A DNA stretch of 64,000 nucleotides, from assembly GCA_007922305.1 (NCBI GenBank), contig ML677351.1, positions 15,494,878 to 15,558,877 on the forward strand. The letters are read 5' to 3'. Made by a program: the position numbers and the translations under genes. The notes below the pieces were generated by a model. That model did no database searches and was not told the origin of the DNA. It saw only the letters and a list, made by a program, of their open reading frames with translations. This stretch comes from Dermatemys mawii. Taxonomy: Eukaryota; Chordata; Testudines; Dermatemydidae. Shown here piece after piece: positions 45,507-57,502 of the stretch (positions within the stretch are counted from its first letter, which is position 1; each line of letters opens with the position of its first letter).

Positions 45507-48271
45507 TTTGTGTGTGTTTAAAAGAACAATCCCGCACAACTTCCTCTTTACAAAACCTAACCAAACCCTGAATTTTTTTTCATTTAAAGCAGGGAATCCA
45601 AGGTCTTATGTGTTTATAAAACTCAAAAATGCCCCATTTGAAACTTACAAAACTCAGAAAAAACAACTTTGAGATGAGCACAAGCATGGAAAACTTCAGA
45701 TGAAAGGATTGTTTTTAGGAAATTTATACATATATGAAATCAGATTTTTCAAATGGAAGTGCCTCCTTAACTATTAGTTCAGAAGCATAGCTACTACAAT
45801 ACTATAACATACTAGTATTTGTGGCGGTGTATAAAGGGAGACATGATCATTTTATTTAGAAATTCTTTTCTCTGAAGGTTTAAAATCAATGTAGTTTGTA
45901 CAAGGTCACTGCAAATACAGGAGGCATCAATTTCTGAAGCAATATAAATGTTTTTATGAGAAGCAGGAGTATTTTTGCAAAAGACCATCAAGCTAGTAAC
46001 TACTCAGGGAGGAGTACATAATAATAGGTTGTTAACTCAGCCTCCCTGACAAGAGCATCGAGAAAGGGCACTTTGAAACTATTAATACCAATGCATTTTA
46101 AAATAAATAAATAGATAAATAAAATAAAAGCTTTACAAGAGAGAGTGTTCTATACACTATATCTTTAAATCAACAGCATTAGCTTTCTTGATTTAAATAA
46201 GACATTCATAACAGAATTACATGAGAGTTTTTTAATTATTCTGAGTAAGCGGCTTTCCTAAGTGCTTGAGTTGGTTAACCAAACCAAGCCTTTAAAGGTG
46301 AAACTCTATTTAATACATAATCTTGTACTACCAAAAATAAGTTAACAGGTCTATTTTTTTATTTAAAAATATACTGTGCTATAAAATGTGTCATTTTGTT
46401 ACATTGAAAAGGGAATGACTCACTCTGGAAGATCTCATCTTTTCTTTCTGAGTCTTATATCCTCAGCCAGCTGTGTGATTGTTTTGGATATGAAAGAGCA
46501 GGCTTCTGGCTCAGTACATTTGCTTTTGGCATCACTGCTTAATCTAAGATGTGGCCTGGGTTCATGTAGTTATCTAGTCTGTTATTGGGTGTGTAAAAAT
46601 ATTACAATTTGTTCTTTATAAGGGGGAGTTCATGGCTGCAAAACTAGATTCAGGACAACAGGGGTCTCTCGCCACAGTTTTCTCAGTATGTCCAATCTAC
46701 TGAAGTAGTAAAATAACTGAAGTGAAAAACTAAGGCAAACTGGGAGGAAATGCCTGGGATGACAATGCTTCTAGTTTCTTGACAGTAAGTATTAGAATAA
46801 CAGGCACACCTCAGAGAATTAAGAGACTTGATTTGGCATGAACAAGTCAGGATGTTTATCAGTTTATCTTCTGAGATTTTCTCTCACCTTGCTCAGCTTC
46901 CCAATCTTGTGCCTTCCTTACTCCAAATAAACCAGGTGCTTTTCATGTCTCAACATTTGATCCCCACTCTTCATTCTCTGAATATAGTAGCCCTCTGGCT
47001 GGCTCTAACCAACTGAGTCCTATTTTATGGTCTTTGTTCCTTCAGTTCCTTTCTTTTACATCATCATGTCAGCATATTCCAAAACTCCTAACTTCCTCCA
47101 ATCACTGTAACATCAGAACACATTGTGCACGTATGATGATGGGTGAGAACTGGAAACAATGAGATTTTTATGACCTGATTCTATAATACCAAGATGCTAA
47201 AATGGTCCTACTTGGTTATCGGAAAAAGAAGGGATCTCCTAGGGGAAATCCAGAATATAGGTCTGTGAAACTGGAGAGGTTTGAACTTGACCCAGAAAAA
47301 GAAGAACACTGAAATGTAAAATGGTGTAAAGGGACTTAGGGCACAAGGGAGTACTTAAAAACCAAAACAAATTGAGCTGCCTATATGAAGAGAGCTGGAT
47401 TAGGTCAATGGAACTGAAAAGATGGAGTTGGGGTGGGGACAGAAGGTTAAGAGGCAACTTGAATAAAGTCTGTAGGAAACAACACAGGGAGAAGGTAACA
47501 AACTAGAATGTGTTTTAGTTTAGACAAAGACATAATATTAAAACTGTAAATGAGAACAAGCTCATCAGAATTATAGGGTAAAATGCTACTGTCTGTTATA
47601 CATGAGATCAGATTCGATGATAATTGCTCCTTCTGGCCTCTGTCTATGAATCCATGATGATAGTTTCAGGGGAAGGAAGATTTTGGAGGCAACAAACTGC
47701 TTGTGCTTTACAAAAACAGTGAACCAGATTTGGTCTTCAAATGGTTTATGTTCAGGGATAAAGATTTTGGTCAAGGTTCAGGATAGTTCTTATTTTATGT
47801 AAGCTTATTCAGTTCCTAGGTTAATTACTTAGCAGACCTCAGTATAGTGGGTGTTTCCAAACACTGCATTTAATTTGTAAGGAAATAAATTATACTTGTC
47901 TATATAATCATTATTTGGTAGCTGTGCCATTAGGTAATTAATTCTATACTTTCTTGAACTGACACACCATCATTTTTGGTGAATACAGGCCAACGTTTTT
48001 GAAACTTGGCTGTCTAGAATGAGTCTCTTAAATCCATCTTCAGCAACCTAAAGAAGTGGCTGATTTTTCAAGATTGTGAGTTCCTGCTACTACTAGCCAA
48101 TGCGGCTGTATATAAAAAAGAAAACAAATAGAAACTAGGTCTCAATAGAACAGTGTCTAAATTGGTATGTTCAATTAATCTGTTGCTTAAAAGATTATAT
48201 TAGTCCCTTCTATGCATTTGGAGTGTCAAATCTTTAACAGAGATCCAAAATGTTCTTCTCGTCGTATGTTC
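45507..48271. other. EPHA6 intron between the Harbinger element and a hAT MITE
   Basis: About 2.8 kb of AT-rich intron with an AAATAAAT run at about 46098-46128 and a lone CR1 terminus at 47590-47655. No exon is seen. Confidence 0.5.
47590..47655 (+). mobile_element. CR1 LINE 3' terminus fragment
   Basis: GAGATCAGATTCGATGATAA, TTGCTCCTTCTGGCCTCTGT and CTATGAATCCATGATGA match, in sense orientation, the last 60 bases of the CR1 family seen in reverse at 27698. The source is a severely 5'-truncated insertion. Its left limit is uncertain. Confidence 0.6.
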
Positions 48272-48279
48272 ATCTATAT

Positions 48280-48588
48280 CAAGGGTAGCAACCTATAGCA
48301 TGGGTGCTGAAGGTGGCGCGCGAGCTGATTTTCAGTAGCACTCACATTGCTCGGGTCCTGGCCACCGGTCTGGGGGGCTCTGCATTTTAATTTAATTTTA
48401 AATGAAGCTTCTTAAACATTTTAAAAAACCATATTTACTTTACATATGACAATAGTTTAGTTCTCTATTATAGACATAGAAAAAGACCTTCTAAAAACAT
48501 TAAAATGTATTATTGGCACACAAAATCTTAAATTAGAGTGAATAAATGAACACTCAGCACATCACTTCTGAAAGGTTGCTGACCCCTG
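48280..48588. mobile_element. hAT MITE with 8-bp target duplication
   Basis: A 309-bp element bounded by a perfect duplication ATCTATAT (48272-48279 and 48589-48596). The left end reads CAAGGGTAGCAACC, and the right end, on the minus strand, reads CAGGGGTCAGCAACCTTTCA. The subterminal halves are GC-rich on one side (GGTGGCGCGCGAGCTGATTT) and AT-rich on the other. I recall this family as abundant in turtle genomes. It has no coding capacity. Confidence 0.93.
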
Positions 48589-48596
48589 ATCTATAT

Positions 48597-51500
48597 TTTG
48601 TTCCTTAGTGTGATCTGAAAGACACCAGACTGCTGTATATTTTAATTTTGTAGCCTATTTATCTGAACTCTTCACACTAAGAGCTGATGAGTATAGTTAA
48701 CTATATTATTCTTGCTATGTTACTAAATAATTTGAAAACTATTTTTTCTTCAGTTTGAGCTTCTAATATTGCTTGGATAGAATGGAAGTTGGGCACAACT
48801 TTTCTTAGAAATCCACTTCTGTCATCTGCTATTTTTGAGGTACTGAACTAGCTGTGTAATGCTGTATTTATGGATTTGTAACATGTCTCTGCATATACTT
48901 TTCAAGCTTAAATCTTCAGATATGGGCCTGAAAAATCACTTGTGGTTAATAACTGGTTCTTAGATGTACAACATTTGAATATCTACTCTTTTGTGTTTAC
49001 AGGTTTAATGTAAAGTTCCAGAAATGAAATGTAAAACAGCTCATTACCTTTATTCCCTTACAAAAAATTATGAGCAAAGAGCCATAGTCATTTTTAAATC
49101 TGCCAATGAAAGGTAAACACACTGGAATAACAGTCAATTGTAAATAGCTGATTACTCCTCGTTATTTTTTGGATTACCCACTCAAAGGTATTAAATGTAC
49201 TTCTTTAACATTTATGTCTCTTGCTGTCGTGCAATGCTTATGTCACATTAAAAAAAAAGGAAAAAGGTATTGAACACAGAATGAAACACTAGAAGATCAA
49301 GCATTGAGTGATGTATTCTTTAAATAAAATCTATTAGGATTGCTTAAACAGCATAATATTTCTCAGTGAGATCTTTGGTTCAGGAGGAATGATAATAGTA
49401 ATAGCTCTCTGGACCACTTTATTATTAAATACAAAGTTTTAGAAGCTACCTCTAAATAATTGAAGAAACCCATTAGGAGGACAGATAAACCAAGGCAACT
49501 AATGGAGAAGGCCTAGTGCAGAATCTCTCTGATAGAAACCTGGGCATATGTAACTGATATTTAGAGGCTAGATTTCTTTTTCTCCTAATAGTAATTATAT
49601 CTGTGTCATTAATAATGGCTGTTGTAAGGTCTTTGGGTTTTTCCCAAAGGTAAAGATGATATCTGGTCAGAGAGGCCTCATAATTATTCACTCTCATTTG
49701 CAACAGTGCTGAGACCTAGATTTTTCTCATTTGAGAATCTAAGCTCTTATAGTTTTTCCCTTGGGGATCTACATTAATAACAGCAGAATAGGGAAATTGA
49801 AAAACCTACTAAACACCACTCACTATACTAGAATCAGCTAGGCAATTTTGTTTTAAAGGTTTATCTCCCAAAGCACATTTGCAGTAATTATTTTTAAAAT
49901 TCTCAAGGTGTGGTTTATTTGCCAGTGGTTTTGAAGTGCTTCCTTATGCTGAAAAAGCAAGGAACATTCATGAAGCTTGTGGTGAGAATGCTAATCAGTT
50001 CTTTGAACTATCATTAACTGCAGGAAGTCTAGAGGATGGTTATACATCAGTGTTCAAAGTTCACATACTTGTCCAAGTTATTCAGAATTCTGGGCTCTGC
50101 AAAAACACTCAAACGCTCATGAGAAAGGGGTTATCTCATGAGATTTATGTTTCCTGCTTCTGGCCACAACAGAAATATTGCTCTTTTACACAGCATGCAG
50201 CAATGTGTACCAGTGGGATGTGAATTCTAAAGCACACCACCGTGTGGCACACTCACTGGTCCATGTAGATGTGTTACAGTTAACATGCACTGGAGAACTT
50301 TTGGTGCATGCCAGCAGGGTCTATATAGAGTGAAACACATTAGTTGGCATTAGAATTTACAACTCGCTAGTGAGTGCTGCTGCAATAAGTAGCCATGCTC
50401 TACGTCGGCACTTCTGGTTCCACTGAGACTCAAGAAGTGCAGAGTTTAGACAATTTAAAAATAATAAGGTGAAAATTGTTTACACTCTAAAATGCTGCAT
50501 GGGACTGATCCTTTTTTCTGAACTGGCTACCCATTCTTAACAAAAATAATATTCACTACCCTATATCTTTCATATTATTGTACATAAAAACTGCTTACTG
50601 AACCACTATAATGGCCACATACCTAAATCAAACTACTGCACATCTGTATTACTATCACCATTTCCCTGTAGACAGTAAGCTCACCGGGGTAGGGTGCATG
50701 TCTCTTATGAAGTGTCTACCACACATGGATATGATATAAAATATATTTTAAATGGATGCTTAAACGTGTATTCTTCCTAATTTTAAAATCTAAGACAAAG
50801 TCATAACCTGAACTCAGAAAGCAATTGCTGGTAGGTAACAGGGTTGCCCACCACCTATCCATTGTCTTCTAGGGATAGTCCCTCAAAAGAGGGGATATCT
50901 GTCAGGGTGCATAGAACACACTACCAGCTGTCCAATGCTATAGGCTCATGGGCATCCCAGATGTCCTGCCTTTTTGTACTTCAGAGGTGGAAACTCTAGT
51001 TGGTAAGGGAAATGTGGTATTAGTTGCAAAATTGTGGCCTATGCACAAGCCTAAATTTTTTGACTCAATCACAAATTATGCAAAAGAATAACTGAGAAAC
51101 TTTTAATGTTAAACTATTCACTACTATGAGAGACTTGACAAGAATCAAGTGAGCTACATGATGTGGTGTAGATATCTCAGAAGGGCAGGAGGTTATGGGA
51201 CAAAAGGGAATAACATTACTAAGCTTACTAACATCAATCTCCTTAAACCAGACATTTAGAGAGCTCCTTTATCTACACTATAATGGCTACATTTATAAAA
51301 TGTTTGGAAACATATTAGGGTAAAATTCTGGCTGTCCCTCACGTACGTGTATTGTGTGTGTGAAAGCAGGAAGGGCATGAAACCTCAAACACATAATGGG
51401 TGGGCAGAACTGTAGTCTCTGCATTCAAGTGAATCCCTTCATACTTCCCCAAGAGAGCACGCGGTGCCCCAGAAATGGAGGGGAGGAAAACTGGCAGGCC

Positions 51501-51772
51501 ATATGGGGGAGAGTAAGCTGTACTTCCAAAAGGAGTGGAGCAGTTTCAGCACTTCCCTATGTATTGTAGAGCTCTGGGAGGCATTTTTGCCCTCTGAGCA
51601 GAATGCCTCCATGGTGCAGCTCTACAACATTTCCAGTGCAGAGCAGTGCCCAAAACTGTACAATCTATTCTCTACCATGGATCTGAAAAGTGACAAGTCA
51701 TACAATAGCAATTTACAAGCCCATGTATATTCATATAGTATGCAGCTTTCCTAGACTCAGGATTTAGAATAC
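48597..51772. other. EPHA6 intron between a hAT MITE and a solo LTR
   Basis: About 3.2 kb without recognisable exons. The 95-codon frames at 49936-50223 and 51464-51754 have no family signature. The region 50215-50420 has slightly repeat-like words (GTGTGGCACACTCACTGGTC) that I could not assign. Confidence 0.45.
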
Positions 51773-52432
51773 TGTGACAGAGTCAGTCCAGAAGGATATA
51801 GGAGAGTGCTGGAAGGCAGGTATATTAGTCTCAGGATGTGCAGGTCCCTGTTCCCTGGATAGCCAAACAAAGGCTACTCCAGGCCAATCAAGACACCTGG
51901 GGCCAATTAAGAACCTTCTAGAAAGGAGTAGAAACAGCTAGCTTAATTGGGACACCTGAAGCCAATCAGGGACTGGCTGAAACCAGTTAAAAACCTCCCA
52001 GTTAGTCAGGTGGGTGTGGGTGTCAGGAGCTGTGAGAGAAAGTTGTGCTGTTGGTGAGACTGAGTGGTGGACAACATATCATACAGAAGGAAGGAGGCCC
52101 TGAGGTAAGGGTGAAGTGGGGTTTGAAGAAGCGGAGACTGCTGTGGGGAAGTAGCCCAGGGAATTGTATTGTGTTTTGTGTCTAAAAGGTCAGCCGTCTT
52201 AGCTGATACTATTAAGGTCCCTGGGCTGGAGTCCGGAGTAGAGGGCGGGCCCGGGCTCCCCCGCTTTTCCATCTTCCATACTGGCCTGTGATGAAGGTAA
52301 CTCACTAGGCGGTGACTCTTGCCAATTATACTGAGAAAGGAAGGTCACTCTGGGACCTAGATGAGTTTCCGAGGCCCCTCAATCTGCCAGGAAGTGCAGG
52401 ACCCACAAGTACAAACTTGGAGCTTTGTCACA
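51773..52432. mobile_element. Solo LTR of an LTR retrotransposon
   Basis: A 660-bp sequence starting TGTGACAGAGTCAG and ending GAGCTTTGTCACA, so its tips are inverted (TGTGAC/GTCACA) with the TG...CA rule kept. The flanks share ATAC (51769-51772 and 52433-52436), a 4-bp target duplication. There is no internal coding region, so it is a solo LTR left by recombination between two LTRs. Words such as CTGGAGTCCGGAGTAGAGGG and AAGTAGCCCAGGG are ones I recall from an abundant turtle LTR family. I cannot decide between a Gypsy-like and an ERV-like origin. Confidence 0.88.
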
Positions 52433-52886
52433 ATACATAATCTATTTTGCGCACACACTGTGACTTTTAAAGAATATTGAGCACACATTCTGAGTGTTCA
52501 TATCCTCAGAATTTAATAGAAAATTCCTATAATAGAAGTATTTATGGACAATAATACTTAAACACACTTTTCAAAGAGGTTTAAATTCTGCATAACACAC
52601 TTGTATGCAGGCACTTTGGAAGAAACTTCCTGACTTTTTAACAATTTTCCATCTGTTCGTTTGTAATTAATCCTGACATTTAATATTTATTGACTAATGA
52701 TATTTAAAAAATACTCATTTTAAGTTTGTAAATCTTTACATTGCTCCTACAAAAATCATTTACCTTGAGCTGATCTTATGAATGTTACGGTCCACATTCA
52801 GGTTTATGCATTTAAAATCAAATGATTGAAAGAAATGGAAAAGTTTAACTATTTGATTTTGAAGTGGAGCATCATTTCTTATGTGA

Positions 52887-53192
52887 GTAAAGTCAATACA
52901 ACTTCAGGGACTGTCCCTACGAAAAAGGATAAATGGACACAAATCAGATATCAGGAATGGCAATATTCAAAAACCTGTAGGAGAGCACTTCAACCTCACC
53001 GGACACACCATAAAAGATTTAAAGGTCAGCATTTTGCAGCAAAAAAACTTCAAGTCCAGACTGCAAAGAGAGACTGCAGAGCTGCAATTCATTTGCAAAT
53101 TTGACACAATCAGTTTGGGACTGAATAGAGATTTTGAATGGCTAGCTAACTATAAAAGCAGCTTCTCTTCTCTCGCTATTCACACCTGCTAG
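52887..53192 (+). pseudogene. Penelope-like GIY-YIG endonuclease C-terminus
   Basis: A frame of 101 codons is open from just after a TGA (52884-52886) to a TAG (53190-53192) and lacks an initiating Met, as expected for a fragment. It contains LRKRINGHKSDIRNG, the Arg-containing helix after the GIY-YIG core of Penelope endonucleases (usually TG.SLRKRMNGHRSDI). Next come VGEHFNLTGHTIKDLKVSIL, with the HFN...GH motif, then RLQRETAELQFICKFDT and GLN, which matches the family's E..fI..f.T...GLN ending with the catalytic Glu. The endonuclease nicks target DNA for reverse transcription. The GIY and YIG residues themselves lie in the lost amino part, so it is not active. Confidence 0.75.
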
Positions 53193-53329
53193 AGTTCAGC
53201 TGCTAGAGGAACACCTCACCCTCCCTGATTAGAGATAACAAGCTGGTTCAGCCTCATTGGACTAACCTTGTTATCTCCCACCTGGTTCTTGCCTACCTAT
53301 TTATACCTGCCCCTGGACACTTCCACTGC

Positions 53330-53400
53330 ATGCATCCGACGAAGTGGGTATTAACCCACGAAAGCTTATGCTCTAAAATTTTAGTTAGTCTTTAAGGTGC
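53330..53400 (+). ncRNA. Hammerhead-ribozyme-like motif of the Penelope-like element
   Basis: The sequence CCGACGAAGTGGGTATTAAC, followed by CCACGAAAGC, matches a hammerhead core: CUGANGA, stem II, GAAA. Stem II is perfect (GTGGGT/ACCCAC, loop ATTA, 53343-53358). After GAAA, GC-UUAU-GC forms a tiny stem III and then UC at the expected cleavage position, the minimal type I layout. The core U is C here (CCGACGA), which should cripple cleavage. I could not fold a convincing stem I. Penelope-like elements are known to carry hammerheads. Activity in this copy is unlikely. Confidence 0.5.
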
Positions 53401-53425
53401 CACAGGACTTTTTGTCACTTAATGG

Positions 53426-54000
53426 ATTGTTTGTTTGTCTCTGTGCAGGCTCACTTATCATCTAAGGTGACAAATGTTGCTAAATGCACAGTTTCTGGAA
53501 TGATTCTTTATCTACCAGAAATAAGATATGTGAATTTGCCAGGTTTCAAGATATAATGTTATTTCAGGCGCATGATATTCATGATAGATAGCTTTCTATC
53601 ACACAGTAATGGAAGCTTGGAATGAGATCTTCAAATTTTTTCCCTCCTGCTAGGCTGACTCCAACCTCATAATTCTTCGATCAGGGCAAGCAGGCAAATG
53701 AAGGACAAGCACATGGAGTACATGCGGTTTAATTGGCAGGTTGCTACTTTATCAGAGGGGCACTATAATGCTCACCCTTTGCTCTCACATGCAAGGTTCC
53801 AGTGAGGGCTACACAGTTTTAGAACCAAACAATAACTGCCCTGTCTACCACACAGACTCAGCTCAGTTGTGAAAACTTTTTTTCCCCCCCACAACTTTCA
53901 ACATACAAAGATGAGGGTGAGGTCGAGTGATAAGAGGCTAAAAGCCTGCGTGGGGGACCACAGTCTGCCAGTACATCAGGTCTCTGCCCTGAGCACAAGG
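53426..54000. other. EPHA6 intron between the Penelope-like and CR1 elements
   Basis: About 0.6 kb of sequence with no recognised gene or repeat. Confidence 0.45.
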
Positions 54001-56058
54001 TCATAGAATCATAGAAGCTTAGGGTTAGAAGACACCTCAGAAGGTCATCTAGTCCAACTCCCTGCTCAAAGCAGGACCAACACCAACTAAATCATTCCAA
54101 GCCAGGCCTTAAAAACCTCTAAGGATGGAGATTCTACCACCTCCCTAGGTAACTCATGCTAGTGCTTCATCACCCTCTTGGTGAAACCGTTTTTTCTAAT
54201 ATCCAACCTAGATCTCCTGCACTGCAACTTGAGACCATTGCTCCTTGTTTGGGCATCTCTCAGCACTGAGAACAGCCTAGCTCCATACTATCTGGAATCC
54301 TCTTCATGTAGTTGAAGGCTGCTATCAAATCCCCTCTCACTCTTCTCTTCTGCAGACTACATGAGCCCAGTTTCCTCAGCATCTCCTTGTAAGTCATGTG
54401 CACCAGCTCCTTAATAATTTTTGTTGCCTTCTGCTGGACTCTCTCCAATTTATCCACATCTTTTTCGTAGTGGGCCCAAAACTGGATGCCGTACTACAGA
54501 TGTGGCCTCACTAGTGTCAAATAAAGGGGAATGATCACTTTCCTCAATCTGCTGGCAATGCTCCTACTAATGCAGCCCAATATGCCATTAGACTTCTTGG
54601 AAACAAGGGCACACTGTTGACTCATATCCAGCTTCTCATCCATTGTAATCCCCAGGTCCTTTTCTGCAGAACTGCCACTTAGTCGGTCAGTCCTCAGCCT
54701 GTAGCAGTGAGATTCTTCCATCCTAAATGCAGGACTCTGCACTTGTTAGATTTATTTTGGCCCAATCCTTCAATTTGTCTAGGTCACTCAGGATTCTATC
54801 CCTACCCTCCAGCATATCTACTTCTCCCCCAAGCTTAGTGTCATCTATAAACTTGCTGAGGGTGCAATTCATCCCATCATCCAGATCATTAATGAAGATG
54901 TTGAACAAAACCGACCCCTGGGGCCCTCCACTTGATACTGGCCGCCAACTAGACATCAAGCTGTTGATCACTACCCACTGAGCCCAACGATCAAGCTAGC
55001 TTTCTATCCACCTTCTAGTCCATTCATCCAATCCATACTTCTTTAACTTGCTGACAAGAATACTGTGGGAGACTGTATCAAAAGCTTTGCTAAAGTCAAA
55101 AGATAGCATGTCCACTGCTTTCCCCATATCCACAGAGCCAGTTATCTCATCATAAAGGCAATCATGTTGGTAAAGCATGACTTGCCCTTGGTGAATCCAT
55201 GTAGATTGCTCCTGATCACCTTCCTCTCCTCCAAATACTTCAAAATGGATGCCTTGAGGAACTGCTCCATGATTTTTCCAGGGACAGAGGTGAGGCTGAC
55301 TGGTCTGTAGTTCCCTGGAATTTCCTTCTTCCCTTTTTAAAGATGGGTACTATACTTGCCTTTTTCCAATTGTCCAGTACCTCCCCTGATCACCACAAAT
55401 CGTTTTCAAAGATAATGGTCAATGGCTCTGCAATCACATCAGCCAACTCCCTCAGTACCCTTAGATACACAGCATCCAGCCCCATTGACTTGTGCATGTC
55501 CAGCTTTTCTAAATAGTCCTTAACCTGTTCTTTCACCACTGAGGACTACTCATCTTCTCACCATACTGTGCTGTCAAGTGCAGCAGTCTGGGAGTGGATG
55601 TTGTCTGTGAAGGCCAAGGCAAAGAAAGCATTGAGTACTTCAGCTTTTTCCAGATCATCTGCCACTAGGTTGCCCCCACATTCAGCAAGGGTCCCACACT
55701 TTCCCTGACCTTTCTCTTGTTGCTAACATACCTGTGGAAACTCTTCTTGTTATCCTTCACATTCCTTGCTAGCTGCAACTCCTATTGTGCTTTGGCCTTT
55801 CTGATTACACCCCTACATGCTCCAGCAATATTTTTAAACTCCTCCCTAGTCATGTGTCCAAATTTCCACTTCTTGTAAGCTTCCTTTTTGTGTTTAAGAT
55901 CCCCGAAGATTTCACTGTTAATCCAAGCTGGTCACCTATCATATTTGCTATTCTTTCTGCACATGGGGATGGTTTCTTCCTGCCCCCAACAAGGCTGAAT
56001 TCTCAAAAAGGTCCAACAGCAGAGTCCCAGATCTCATTTACTGCTAGGAACTGGCTCT
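54001..56058 (-). mobile_element. CR1 LINE, 5'-truncated, with reverse transcriptase relic
   Basis: A 2.06-kb CR1 copy on the minus strand. The 3' terminus is at the left: TCATAGAATCATAGAAGC, then GTTAGAAGACACCTCAGAAG, the classic CR1 tail. ORF2 is decayed but easy to follow from right to left: a KKWKFGHMTREEFKNIAGAC-type segment; VDMLSFDFSKAFDTVSHSIL, the first catalytic Asp block (54996-55178); [20 protein letters not shown] and FIDDTKLGG, the FADD block with Ala changed to Ile (54723-54971); MDEKLDMSQQCALVSKKSNG (54494-54742); and a thumb-like end, MDKLERVQQKATKIIKELVH (54260-54457). The endonuclease domain is absent. It differs in its 3' end from the CR1 at 27.7 kb, so at least two CR1 subfamilies are present. 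Confidence 0.92.
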
Positions 56059-57502
56059 TTTAGCCTCTATTTGCATTGGACAATGGCTGCATGTTGTGAC
56101 AAGTCAGTGATCTTAACAGCGTTATGTGAACTTCTGTATTTTACTGTTTTCAACCCAATTGTGCCTCCTAGAGGCTGTGAGGAGGTGAAAACTCCTGGAC
56201 CACATGCCAGTTTGGCCTCAATAGGAAAAATTCCATCACGATCCCAGTGTGAAAGCTTCCCATATCTTCTGAGAAATCTTAGAAGCACATGAGGGACAGG
56301 AAGTTTTTATCTTTCTGATTCAGTCAGATTTTTTTTTATTGTTGATAAATAAAACAAGTGCCAGCTCAAGTCATAATAGGGAAGCAACATTGGAAAAGTT
56401 ATGGAATAGATCCTTGAAGATCCCTGGAATCTGTGGATTTTCCAGGCCTCATTGGTTTGTTGGCCAAATAAGATAAACAGTGTAACTTGTTTTTCAATCA
56501 GAGTAATTTCAATTGTTGGGCTTTTCTCAATTCTAGCTGTAATAAAACAACCTAACTGTGCACAGAATTGCAGACTCAGAACTTCTCAGACTGAAAAACA
56601 AGAAAGCCAATATTTACAAAATAAAAATATAACTCCCTTTTCCTGTCTCTGCTTTGTGTCTTCCTCCTCAGGGCTCTTTTCTCCTTTCCATCATTGCTTT
56701 GTGCTTCTTAGAAAGGGAAAAGGAAATACTATTATCTCCTTAGTTTGGCAGGTTGAGAAGCAGATACCTGAAAACTCCTAGATGTGTCTCAAAACATGAA
56801 GGTCCCAATTAGCACAAACTTTTATTCTGTAGCAAGGCCTACTCTTCAAACTGGGGTGTGCAAATATGCACAGAATGGACATGAGCAAAAGCAGACCTCA
56901 GTTTGTGCTTACAAATATGCACATCTACATCTGGAGTGAAGGAATCGTGTGTGCACCTTTGCCCAAATGGGCTTGAAGATTTTGGGTCCAGACTTGTGAC
57001 ATGAATTTTTGTTTCTTATGCGGTTCTCATTTCTCTTTCTAATTTTAAAAACAATGCAATTTTATTATTCTAATATTCTCTGTTCTTTTCTAATCCCATA
57101 GCTAGAAATGTATACTGGCTTCAGGTTGTTGCTAAGTCAGACCACAAAAAATGTAATCACAATGACATTTATCAGAATTGTATTATCTCAACAATATCAT
57201 GGCAGTCTATACATCAAAACACATCAAAGGGGCCACACATTTAACAGTGTTTATAAACCTCACTAATGTGGCATCATGAGATGTGCATATCTGTTTTCAT
57301 CTACTGTACTCAGATCTGACATAAAACAAGACAAATCAAGACATAAATAGATCAGTACAAAACCAAACTAACCCTTAAACCTAATGATTGTATGTGGGAT
57401 AAATAAAGTGAGTTTTCAAGTTTAAAAAATATAAAGATATTTCAATATATAACATGCTGTTCTGTAGAGTTTTATTTGGTTGATGTTCTAAGCAAGACCT
57501 AC
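56059..57502. other. EPHA6 intron adjoining the first FN3 exon
   Basis: About 1.4 kb of unique AT-rich intron beginning (minus strand) at the donor GTAGGT (57502-57497). No repeat is recognised. Confidence 0.5.

Larger units (their letters stand above)
52830..53425 (+). mobile_element. Penelope-like element, 3' fragment
   Basis: A 5'-truncated Penelope-like retroelement. It holds the C-terminal GIY-YIG endonuclease part of its single protein (open from 52887 to 53192) and a 3' untranslated tail ending in a hammerhead-ribozyme-like motif and a conserved TAAGGTGCCACAGGACT word. The left limit is uncertain (52810-52890). The tail motif is very common in turtle DNA in my recollection. No reverse transcriptase remains. 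Confidence 0.78.

Noticed and set aside
39869..45509. A clean 3-bp TWA target duplication for the Harbinger element
   Set aside because: TAA precedes the left end, but TTT follows the right end. No shift by one or two bases gives a match, so none is claimed.
49936..50223. Plus-strand open frame of 95 codons
   Set aside because: It looks somewhat protein-like by eye, but no domain is recognised and no second copy or splice structure supports it.
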